Shown here piece after piece: positions 39,301-50,400 of a stretch of DNA of 64,000 bases. The notes beneath the pieces were generated by a model. The model had not been told where the DNA came from, did no database searches, and was given only the letters and a program-made list of their open reading frames with translations. Within the stretch, counting starts at the first letter, position 1, and each line of letters starts with the position of its first letter. Both the position numbers and the translations under genes were made by a program. This DNA comes from Setaria digitata (Eukaryota; Nematoda; Chromadorea; Rhabditida; Setariidae), in contig RCAB01000097.1 in the NCBI GenBank assembly GCA_003640385.1, forward strand, positions 1-64,000, written 5' to 3'.

Positions 39301-40419
39301 ATTCGGATAGCTGGAAATTTCAACTTTATAGAATTAATTATCACCTAAATTTGCTTTTATAATTTACTTCTTACTGCTACAGCCAATGTTTACTTGATGT
39401 GTTTTTTTTTTTCTGTTATCATAATTCTTTTAAGTTTTCTTCTCAGTTAACTTTTATCCTTGTGCTATATATTAAATTGCAATAGTTTTGATATTGTCAC
39501 TTAATTTTTCTTTACATTTTATTTTCTAAAATTCATTTCAATAATATTTTAAAAAAATTGCCGCATGTTGCACATTACATTTTTTTTTTTGTTATTTCGC
39601 TTTGTTTTAGACTATCCTTAATTAACTTTTTATTCTAAACGCCTTTCACATTAAATTAACTGTTTTTTAAATTTTAAATTAAATTAGTGATAAATTTTTA
39701 AATTAAAATTTTTAGGTTAAATTAGTACATAGTCTCACTTTATGAGCATCTTCTGCAATTCTTTCATGAACTCTCCTTTTTTTTAAGCTTCGTAATAAAT
39801 TTAATTATATTCCTTCTCCAGTTTCTCCATTTAGCGCACGCTTTCCCAAAAATTTGCAAATTTTGAATCGAAACTCTTTTTTCTTCAGGAAAAAGCAAGT
39901 GTAAAACCTTGGAAAGTTATCGAAAATCAAAATGTGCAGAGTAATCAAATCTCTCAGAATAATTACTTGAAATCAACGGAGTTTGTTGCTGATATCATGA
40001 AATATCGAACTAGATAAAATTTTGCTTTTGTTTAAATTTTCAAATAAATAAATTTTGTTTCTATCAAACTGGATACTTTATAAATTTTGTTTCTGCGTCA
40101 AAAATTATTAATGTGATAGCATGAATTGTTGTTTTGAGAAATATAAAAATCAACCACTGCAAGTAATCAAATTTTTTCAGATAAAATGAAAGGATTTCAG
40201 TTTCAAAGAACTGCAGTAAATTTATCTCAATAATAGACTTACAAATCAGATAATTTGTAGCATTTTGAAACTATAACAGACTTATAATGACAATCGGAAG
40301 TTTTAAAATGATCAAGTTTATCAAGTAATGACGCAATATCGTGATTGCTGAGAATCTAATTCAACCAGATTCAACATCTACGATGGAGAACCAGACGGTT
40401 CTTTAATATTTCCTTCGAG
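36392..40419. other. Intergenic spacer
   Basis: AT-rich DNA with poly-A/T runs. The start of the membrane protein to the left probably lies in the first kilobase. One orphan ORF is at 38289-38537 (+). I see nothing else I can support. Confidence 0.45.
38289..38537 (+). CDS. Orphan 82-residue basic ORF
   Basis: A single ORF from ATG to TAG with mixed codon use. The product is Lys/Ser-rich, opening MFAFFKHDHRKPFESEKV and containing a Cys/His/Asn patch (HRCYNNNSNHC). No domain, signal peptide or span is recognised. The surrounding DNA gives mostly short broken frames, so this one stands out mildly. It could be a lineage-specific gene, an exon or chance. Confidence 0.25.
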   Translation: MFAFFKHDHRKPFESEKVTSESNKVKGEFHRCYNNNSNHCSIIMQSKSIGKIPYQFKTLKFVSKYYKIPTKKDTSYSSSKPT

Positions 40420-43400
40420 CTACATTTCCTGAAGAGGATTCTCGTTCATGTTGTCAGCTGCAAAAAAAAAAAACCTGTAATTTGTTCCAAAAAATTAAGA
40501 TGAGTAGCTAAGTCATCAATTAACCGGAACGACTACCGTTAAGCAGGATTCGAACAGTTCTTTATTGATCAACAGATCAACTCCTTAATTGATGTGTTAG
40601 CAATTCAAATTTTAATAAAATTCAATAAGACTACAGACAACAGGAAGCAATTCAGTGAATGCAACAAGAAAAAACGAACTGAAAAGGTTTCGGTAAAGAA
40701 TTGTTTTCTCAACCGATGCACATTTTCGGTTTGTTAGGAAGAGTTCAAGACCTCAGTTGGAGTCCTGAGTTCAAGACTCCAAGTCGACATGTTCCACTTA
40801 AGTCTAACTTGAACTAACCTGCTAAGACAGATGGTTCTTCAATGAATGCAGTATTCTGGGGCAAGACAAATACGCCTTCAACCGGTCTAGAATCATTTAC
40901 ATTACATTGTTCTTCACACAGTATAGAATTCTTTTGCGAGAGTGCCTCCTCCAGACTTATATCACGTCTCATAATAAACCTGCTTCTCTATAACAGCCTT
41001 TAGTGATTCTGTCTATTACTATCAGTATCATTAGAAAATATAAATTATTTCACATCTTCTAAAAAGATTACTACCCACCTTTAATTTCTGGAACTAGATC
41101 GAATTTCATCCGAAATTCTAGAAACTTGAGCTATTCAAAAAACTGCTTGATTAGGTATCATAATTTGAGCTAGTGCTTATTTATTACTGAAGTCTGTTAA
41201 ATTCAACTGAAGAGGCAATTTAAATTTCAACTAGTATTCTAATTCGAAAATAAAAATTTTCATGCATCGTCTATCAGACATTTGCTAAAGAACTAGAATA
41301 TGATTACCGGTACAGCTGGATACGGTGATGGTTGTAATTGTTGTTGTTGTTTCATAAATATAGTAGGTCGATTTGACAATACTGGTGGAGCTAAAGACTG
41401 AAAAGTTTACTCATTAGTTCAAGATGATATTTAAATTCAGTAGTGAAAATTAAACTTAATTCAACGTATTTCCCAGCACTTTCTCTGATCGATTTCTAAA
41501 AGTATATTCATCAGAAATTTACTACTGTTTTCATTATTTCATGATCTGTCGTTTATCATTGAAATTCGTCAAATTCACACATCCATTGATACCTTACTGA
41601 AGATAGTTCGAAGACGAAAATGTTTATAAAACTATTACCATTTATCGTGAATTTTTTCAAAGAATTCAAATCTGAATACCCAAGAAGTTGACTGTTGTTG
41701 TGGCGGTCTTTTTCGACATCGAGAAGGTCTCCTTGGTGGCACTGGTGAAGGAATTATCAGCTCAAAAAATGTTATTTTTCACTTATTAGCTAAGAGAAAA
41801 AATATTTCAATCTCAATCATGGAATTTAAGTTTGATCTAACTTCTCTCGTGCTATCACTAAAAATAGTTTGTTAATACATTGACATCTTTGTTTTTGTCA
41901 GAAATGTCTGATGTGAATGTGATATTTGTCACATCCGGTGATTCAACCATACTTTATAGTGCGAACCATAAATTCTTCTCATCAAGAAATCATGTTCAAT
42001 CATGGAATTAAAGATAGTTTTCATTACTTCTGGCACTTTGTCCGAATATTTATATAGCTTCGCAAGTAACCAACCCATCGAGGTATTTTTCCGAAATTTA
42101 GATATAAATACCTGCGGAATTGGCGCTGATTGCAGTGATTGCAGTGATTGTAGTGATTGCAGTTGTTGGTTGAATTGCATTATTAAACCCGTTGTTAGTA
42201 TCTCCTGAAAGATGTTTGTCAATTTAAAATTTCAAATTCGAATTTTAATCGTAAAAATTAGGCTTAATCTTGTGTTTTCTTTCGATGTCATAATTCGTCG
42301 AATTTCACTTCTTTTTCTGAAATTTGGAAAATTTTTATTTCTCAATTTTCAATTTTCTAGAACTTGAGTTAGTTTTTTTTTTCCTATTTGATCTGAATTG
42401 CAAGAACAGTAGTCATAGAAACTTACTGAATTCATGTTGAAGATAACTTTCATTCCTTCCATTTTTTTATTATCTTTTATTGTCCTGTCTAAATATAGCT
42501 AGAGAGCAGAAAAAAAAAAAAAAAAAACAGTTACGAACTATTGAACAAATATATTCATACCTTAAAGAATTAAGTTATGCATACCTGAGAAACTGTTAAT
42601 TGCAACTGTCTTTGCCGAACCAGCTGAGCAATTTGATTTAGTGCTGTTGTTGCAACGATGTACTGCAAAGTGTAAAAGTTTACTTATTACTTTAGAAAAA
42701 AACAGAAGAAATTTAAGTTCCAATCATGCATAATCAAGCTCGATCTTTTTCTGCTCTTCTCTTTATGTCATCATTTTCAAAGAAATGATTTTCAATTCTC
42801 GAAACTAAATGATCTCGACAAAAACTTTTAAAACACAAATTTCCCTCTCATCTGCTTTTATAATATGAGTCGTTCAAATCCTTCCTTCCACTGAAGTTCC
42901 ATGCTGCTCAAAATGTGGTTTCAGTATTCTATTTAAATGGTACAATTATGAAGGAACACCTGGGAATCTGGCGACGCTAGTGTGAGAATCTCATGGACGA
43001 ATTGGAAAATCTGACTCAGTAACATCGCTGGAGTTATTAGCTAAAAAATACCAACCTAGAACTAATAGTATCACTAGAGTCATCTCTGCTTGACAAAGGT
43101 ATATTGTCAGAAACACTCAACTTCATCAAAAAAACTATTTAATCAGTCTAGAATATGTTTTTAACAGGAATTCAGATATGGTGTACCGAAAAACGTAGCG
43201 ATGGTTGTAGAATCGGTTGTGATGATGATGATGATGATGATGATGATGGTTCTAATTCTTTTTGTTCCACAGATTCAGATGTTTGATGTGATGGCGTTGA
43301 TCGTTCTAACTAAATGTTTAAAGTTACTCATCATTTCAATTAAATATTAAATATTCAAAATTTCATGTTTAATTAGATTTCATAATTTAATCTTTTTAAT

Positions 43401-44810
43401 CAAAACTTTGTTGAATTCACACGGAATATAACTTCCCTTCCTGCTGAATCACAGTTCGAAAACGAAAACATTCGGCACTTTCATTTTTCTGGGAAATCAG
43501 ATGTGATACCTCAACAGTCGGCGGTAATTCTGATTGCCTTTTTCGAGACCTTTTTTGCCGAAAAGGTTGATTTTGCATTGTTGATATCACTACTGACTGA
43601 GAAATATTAGGATGTTATACTTCTTACTTAAAAAATTTACATCTACACCTCAGCTGTAATAATTAACTAATTAAATTTGTCGTGTAAGATTACCATTTTT
43701 TTTACTGCCTACAACGCAAGTATTATTCATTTTTAATTTTTGAAAGCAATCCATTTCGTTAAAATATTTAACCTAGCTAATTTTTCTTTCTGCCAATTAA
43801 TTAGCTTCAAAAGTCTAGGCCAAACTTTTTGAACAGATTCATTTACCCTTGCTAAACATTATTACAAGAATTGAAAAACGGTCACCTGAGAAGTTGATGA
43901 TAATTGTTCTTGTTGAGCGCGTTGAAGAAGTCGATTTGCTAACTCTGCTAGCTTAATCTGAAAGGTGCTCAATTGTCATCTATCATCAAAGAAATACAAA
44001 CTTTAAAGGAAAGAATTTTAAAAAAGAAAAACTTTTCTTCGGTTTTTTTTTTTTTGAAAAATCCTAATTTGAAAATTTAGCCTTGCCTTCTTATGTTATC
44101 ACTAATGAACACTCACTGATCTATTAATTCATTTTTGGTTTTTAAAACTAGTGAATTTTGTCAAACCTTCTGAACTTATTATTTTTAAACCTATTCCATT
44201 TCAATAATCAAACCTGTATAATTGTTTGACATTGAAATTTGTTGAATTTAAGTTTTTACTTAGAAGCAATCAAAACTTTGTCTGATAGTTTGCTTGAAAA
44301 TGTCTAACAAGTATCTTTCAAAAAATTCAAGTGTGACTACCGAACGTTTCTCTGGTCGTCTTTGTGATTGCTTCTGTTCCGTTGATTCAAAAGAACAATT
44401 GGAAAGCGTTGATGGAACTACAGACTAAAAAAAAAGTGTTAAATTCTTCTTATTTGCTACTTTAGAAACTTGAATTGGAATCAAGGAAATTAAATTTCAA
44501 TCTCCTTTCATGCTACCCCAAACTTGGACAGCTTAATTATCTCTTATCAGACTTTTTTTTGAAAAAAAAAAAAAAAAAAAAAAAAAAGAAAAGCTAAAAC
44601 TAATTCATTTGTCAGTTTGGATTAATTTCTCACTTCATTTCAGTAATTTACCTTTGAAAATTCTTCCTGTAATGGCAAATTATGTTCTTGAAGAATTACT
44701 GAAGCGGAATAATGGCGCTTTTTCTGAGGTTTTTGATTAGGAACTGATATTGAAAGATTTGGTGCTGAAGCATGTCGCTTTGAAATCTTTTGCAGTGGCT
44801 TTTCGAGCAT
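40420..44810 (-). CDS. Unrecognised Gln/Ser/Pro-rich protein built from short phase-0 exons
   Basis: Exons in transcript order: 44810-44652, 44424-44341, 43957-43886, 43596-43510, 43309-43187, 43040-42960, 42662-42585, 42498-42427, 42204-42112, 41760-41680, 41397-41308, then 40979-40819 and 40457-40420. The first eleven are exact multiples of three (53, 28, 24, 29, 41, 27, 26, 24, 31, 27 and 30 codons) and all are phase 0. The last two join to each other in frame and end PLQEM-stop, but the joint from 41308 to 40979 is off phase, so an exon is probably missing between them. The total is about 406 residues. The start ATG opens MLEKPLQKISKRHASAPNLS. Composition is disordered: Gln runs, poly-Ser from (TCA)8, LQS repeats and Arg-rich patches (CRKRPPQQQ, RQKRSRKRQ). 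Several exons are short amphipathic helices ending in SQ|GT (LANRLLQRAQQEQLSSTSQ; LNQIAQLVRQRQLQLTVSQ). No known domain. A nuclear or RNA/DNA-associated scaffold is possible but is only a guess from composition. Confidence 0.7.
42127..42162 (-). repeat. 9-bp coding tandem repeat (Leu-Gln-Ser)
   Basis: Four units of TGATTGCAG on the plus strand, one with a C to T change, read on the minus strand as repeated LQS within the exon at 42112-42204. Confidence 0.85.
43221..43247 (-). repeat. (GAT)n microsatellite coding poly-Ser
   Basis: Nine GAT triplets on the plus strand, read as TCA serine codons on the minus strand inside the exon at 43187-43309. Confidence 0.85.
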
Positions 44811-47463
44811 AATTTTAATTATTCTACCAATAAACCTTTTCTACAAGCCAAATAGTTGAAATAAAAATAAGTGAATGTAACAAAAATAGTCATAGTTAAC
44901 GAAGGAATCCACAATACTTCTGTAAATCCTAAGGTGAAATACTTGCTAATGCAACAGAAAAAATTCAACAATTGAACCACTCATTGAGCCTGAAACACGT
45001 AACTTTTCGAAATATCAATAGCCGTATTGCTATTAGAAATTGAATTCGAATTTGTGAATGAAACTGAAAAATAGGAATAGATAAAGTGATACTCATATAA
45101 TAGAATAGAGACAATACCTCTTGAGTAGCACAATTAGTTCAAGATATCTTCGCAGAGCTAAAATGTGACTTAATGACTTTAACAATTGTGTCTTTCAGAT
45201 ACATACATGTAGTAAATTCATGATCACGAAAAGAATTTAAAGTTCAGCTTATCGAGCATTCGATCTTAAGTAATCATTGTTTTTTTTTTTTGGTGAATTA
45301 AAGGACAAAAATACAATGATTATTATGACGATAACCACTGAGAAATATGATATTTTTTATAATTCTAGTTCATAAGAAAACGGTCCAATTTGGACATGCA
45401 TCGAGCAAAATTATTTACTACTATCGAACAAGAATTTTCTTATATTCCCTCCTTCTTATTAATGATCATTTTATCTATAATTGCGCGACTTTTGCTGATC
45501 AAAATGGTTCAATCTTCAGTGGGAAATTTATTATTTATAGTTTTTTTCAAACTTATGTCCCTATTTTTTTCCAAAAAGTTTGTCTTCTAAAAGGTCAAAC
45601 GAATAAAATGATAAATTCTCTTTCATACTTTTAAATCTTGCAATCGTTGTTGTCCACAGTTGCTTTTTTTTTCTTGAATACAAACCATAGATGACGAATA
45701 AATAAATGGAAATTTTTATAAAAAGGCGAACAATCAATAGATAAATAGAAAATAAAACCTCAAAAGAGCTTTAATTACTGTAATCTAAATGTTACTTTGC
45801 TGCTATTGAAAATGCCAAGAATCCTAGAAGGATGAAGCAGGAACTGATCTAAACTTAATAAAGATATCTAAAAGCAGAAGTTAAAAAGAGAAATTATGGC
45901 ACCACATGCCTATAAATTTAAATAATCAAACATCATTTTCAAGATATCAAACAAATAAATTTTTTGAGCATATCTGATATTGAAAATGAAAATGTAGAAG
46001 ACTGAAGATCCGACCCGATCATAATTAAAGCAGAAGTGTCGTACAAGATGTAACTACAATGCTTAAACCATTTTCAAGAGGAACTTATTTACCATCCCTT
46101 GAATAATCGATAAAATCANAACCCGATCATAATTAAAGCAGAAGTGTCGTACAAGATGTAACTACAATGCTGAAACCATTTTCAAGAGGAACTTATTTAC
46201 CATCCCTTGAATAATCGATAAAATCATTAGCTGCTCTTTTAAAACTTATCAAAAAACTATCCCTTTTTCCCATGTTGAAAATATTATGCGAAAGAATTTT
46301 TCGTTTTAAGGAAATTTAATATTATTTTATAGGGAAATGAAGTTATTTCGTGTACGGTAAACGAAGGAGGAAGAGGCAAATGTTTTTGATGCTGGTGTAT
46401 AATTTTTAATGTTATAAGTTCATTGTCCTGATGGCTTGAATCAAATGATGAAGCCGGAAAAGAATTTTATTATGAACTTTTTAAAATTAGATACAAAATA
46501 TAGGAAATTACCCCAAAATCTCTAACAACAGAACAAAAAAATCTGAGACAATTCTGGTACAAAAAAAAAAATCATGAAATCAATCGAAAAGTACAGAAAG
46601 GTTTGAAAATACAGTCAAAGAAATATATATTTGGACATATTCAGAATGGCAATTTAATAAAAACAACAAATCTATTTTGAAAACGTAGTTTTGTATGCTG
46701 CTACAAAAAAGAACTCAAGAAATTAAATATTTATCAACTGAACTGAAAGACAAAATTAAAGCAAGAGAACATAGTAAGCCTTTTTGGCACAACTGTAGTA
46801 TTCTAACACGGGATTACAGTGTGGAAATGCATCATAAAATCAAAAAAAAAGAAAAGAAATATTCAGAAATATTCAAATATTTTCATGATAAAGAAAGAGC
46901 AAGAGAAAAATTAGAAAACAAAAAATTGTCACGCAAAATACTGAAACACGAAGAAATTGTTACACAAAAATATTAGATAATTCATTTCACTCGTTACTTC
47001 TAGTATACCGTTACATGCTGAAATTGAAAAATAAATTCTTGGGAGCGTTTTGAAAATTTGAAAGAAAAAACATTTCCAATTTCAGGAGACGGTATTTCTA
47101 AATTAAAAAAAGGAGGCAGGGATAGAAAAAGCAATGGTGATTTTACGGGAAAATAATAAATTTAGGTATCTGTGAAAACTTTTTCTTCTCAACTCAAAAT
47201 ATTACTGATGAATTGATTTCGACTGCTCCTCATTCGGATCAAATCTTGAAGAGTAATTGAACAAAAAACTTCTGAAATAAAATTAGGGTATGGATTGGTC
47301 AAAAGCACAAATTTCTCCTCCTTTCTTGTTTGAATAAGACAGAAATATTTTCGCCTCGAATTTTCCTGTTATGAAGTTCAAAGAGCAATAATAAATTTAA
47401 ATTAGTATCTGAAAATACGGTATTTAAAAACTTCTCATAATATGAAGCAGTAAATGCGAAAAC
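44811..47463. other. Intergenic spacer
   Basis: This lies between the start of the Gln-rich gene and the 3' end of the E2F gene. It includes a duplicated single-N gap at 46.01-46.23 kb. A Lys-rich ORF at 46695-46976 is probably spurious. No other gene is supported. Confidence 0.5.
46013..46226 (+). other. Single-N gap flanked by a 106-bp direct copy
   Basis: The N is at 46119. Positions 46013-46118 and 46121-46226 match over 106 bp with one mismatch (T versus G). It is non-coding and reads as an unmerged contig overlap. Confidence 0.85.
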
Positions 47464-50400
47464 TTACGAACACTGCTGAAGCAATATATTTTGACCGGTA
47501 GGATCAGAACCCTGGATAATAGAAGCGGCAAATCTTATTTTTTCAGCTACTTCTGAAATATAATATTCAAAAAAAAAAAAAGGGAAAAGTAGAGTGTAGT
47601 AATAAGCTGCAATCGTCATAAAGTAACTTGAACTGAACAGAAAAACAGTGGACCTTGATTGTCCTCACGAGTTCCTTCTGTAACACCCAATATTGAATCA
47701 ATGTTAAACAATGAAGCTCGTAGGTTATTTTCTGTAGGGATAGAGCTTCTGTTGGCACTACTATTAGTAGCACTACTTATGCCTGCCGCATCAATCATTG
47801 GACCACGCGGTTGCTGGAAGGGTGATATTGAAGGTAACGAGTAGGCATCCCGATAATTGAAATTGTTTTGTTGCATGGGAATCTGTGAGATGTTAGTACT
47901 GTGATGCATGCTTCCGCTGTTTAGAAGCAGCATATTCGGATCAAATGGCATTTGGAAAAAACCTTCTGGCTGGACTGGCAATAAAGGGAAATGAGTAATT
48001 CCAGGCTGCTGGACAACTAGCTGCAAAGAAACATTACAAGATCTCAGAAGTCAGAATTGGTCATAAATCAAAAATATTCTATTAAAAATATAAAAAAAAA
48101 ATCATTTTTGGTAGCTGAAAATTTTGCTTCTATAGCTTATAGCTATAATAAAGGTATACTATCGAGCACCTATCGACGAAAATTTTGCTCATTCAATGCT
48201 ACATAGTATTTTAAGGATCCCACACAGTGGTACAGTATCCCAGAAGACTGAAGTGCAGAGTTATTTCATCTTATCACAAACCTCGATGGTCAAAGTTTAC
48301 CACAGTGCGAAAACTCGTAGGTTGACTTCAAATAGGGTGAGATATAAAACTAGGTACGTTGCAATTGCTAAATTGGTAATACTAAAAAAATCTGTGAGTC
48401 TGTAACTGCTTTTTTTAAAAAATAAAGTTTGAATCTCGTATTTAAAATTAAGAAAAAAAAAGTAGATGCCCTGAAAAATAACCTGTGGTTGAGGGCGTAC
48501 AACTGGAATGATCGTACTGCCATGTGATGGAACGGACTGACCGATTTGAGTGACTGGAATATTTTCTTTACCGCAATCCGGATCTTTCTGAGTTGAATCT
48601 GCTTCTTGAATTCGACTTCGTTTCTCTGCTGGCTCGTCAATTTTACTGAATGATTTTGTGTCAGTCTTATTCTCATTTCTAATCAAAAACATGTCAATAT
48701 AACAAACAAGTAAACATATTAGCAATTCGGAATTAAGAATATACTAAGTTAACAATAACTTAATTTGAGAAACTTCCATATTTCTTTTCTTATTCTTCTT
48801 GATGTACTACTTTTTTAACCCAACGGTTCTTTCGGAAGGACAAACAAAAACGAGTAGATACGCAATGATTATGAAAGATGAGCTTAAAAAAAGATAGTAT
48901 AAAAACAACAGAATAGAATTACTGTTTGCGGAAAAATAACTCCAAATTCCTTTCTTCTGCTTCATATGCCTTCTTTTCTTCCGAATTTCTCAGTTTCATT
49001 GACAGTTTATTGCTACGCATATGTTGAAAGAAATTGAATTTGCCGTTGCCATCTAGAAGTGCTTTTTTTTTCATACTAAATTTAATGGTTTATTAATTAG
49101 CAGGAACGAGATGCATACATGCATTAAAGAATCTTGGATAAAATTTTTACGAGTAATGGTAGGTCCACAATACACGAAAAGTGGAATTTTCTTTGTTCCA
49201 AAAGTAAACATCTTGCGTTCAATTAGACGTAATGAAATCAAGACGTTGGCAACATCGTAGATTCGTCGACATCGACCTGTTTTTTAAATTGAATTCAAAA
49301 TAAATTAATTGGTTTAAAGAATTTTAGTCAATTTATGCAACTACTAGTTTTCATCATGTTCATGTTCACTTTAAATTGAATTACGGATTTTCCAAAGATC
49401 GTCGGATTTTATTGCTGCATAATTTAAAAATGGATGGTAAGGTAAAATAAATTTGTTAAAAAATTTACTGCGATCAGGAGGTTTGCAACCATCAATTTCA
49501 GGGTCCTTAATCAGTATGGTACTCGCCACGTCCAAACTCACTTTATACTCGGGATCATAATCCTACAAACTCCCAAATAACTGATATTATTTAAAATGAT
49601 TTTCTTAACACTGAAGCTATCGCTCTTAAATCTGCAGGAACTACTGAAAATATATTATTTGTAATTGCATTTATGCTATTGGTTGACTTCCCTTTTATTC
49701 ATACTATTTATCTATGAATTAATTAAAGACACCCTTCTAAAAGTGTTTTTTTTTTTCGAAATAAAAAAAAAAATCTAACCAATCCAGCAATCAAAATCTT
49801 GAAAAAATATTTGCACAAATATGTTAGCGAATTCAGTCCACGCTGGCGTTTGCCTTCTTTCTTTTTTGGACCAGACTGATTCAGTGAGACAAATCCATTA
49901 CCATTGTTTTCTGGTGAATTTTGTCGACCCTCACAAATGATGTTACTGTCATCAGGTGTTTGTGATGATGGTCCTGCACCATCAAATGATGCTTAAAATT
50001 TCGATATTAAAAATATTCTTCCAAATTTTTGCTTATATGAACTAATAAATCATCTATGTGATCACTCAGATATAATAAAGATGTATAATATTATGAATGT
50101 TTTATATGTATTTGCTATACGCGCATTTCTTTAAATCTCCACTGTTTTAAAATGATAAATCAATCAGTAAGCAAAAGATGCTTTACAGCGGAGCTGAACC
50201 ATCAGGCAAATTTTCATTTTGCAGAAAAAAGGACCAAAAAAAAAAACAAAAACAAAGAAATCTGTGCATCTCATTAAGTAATTATTAAAATTACCATTAT
50301 AATTTCCACTCTTGCTGGGTACTTCCAAGAACTGCGTCATTACATGCTGAGTTAACACAACTTTTTCATACAAACCTTCGTTCATTGCTTCTACCTATGA

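Noticed and set aside
40500..40560. Possible tRNA T-arm word (GGATTCGAAC) near 40.55 kb
   Set aside because: No matching acceptor, D or anticodon stems could be folded around it.
46695..46976. Lys-rich 93-residue ORF, with a start slightly like Tc1-type transposase N-termini (LSTELKDKI)
   Set aside because: The rest does not follow a transposase pattern and the composition is what AAA-rich DNA gives by chance. No terminal repeats were seen.
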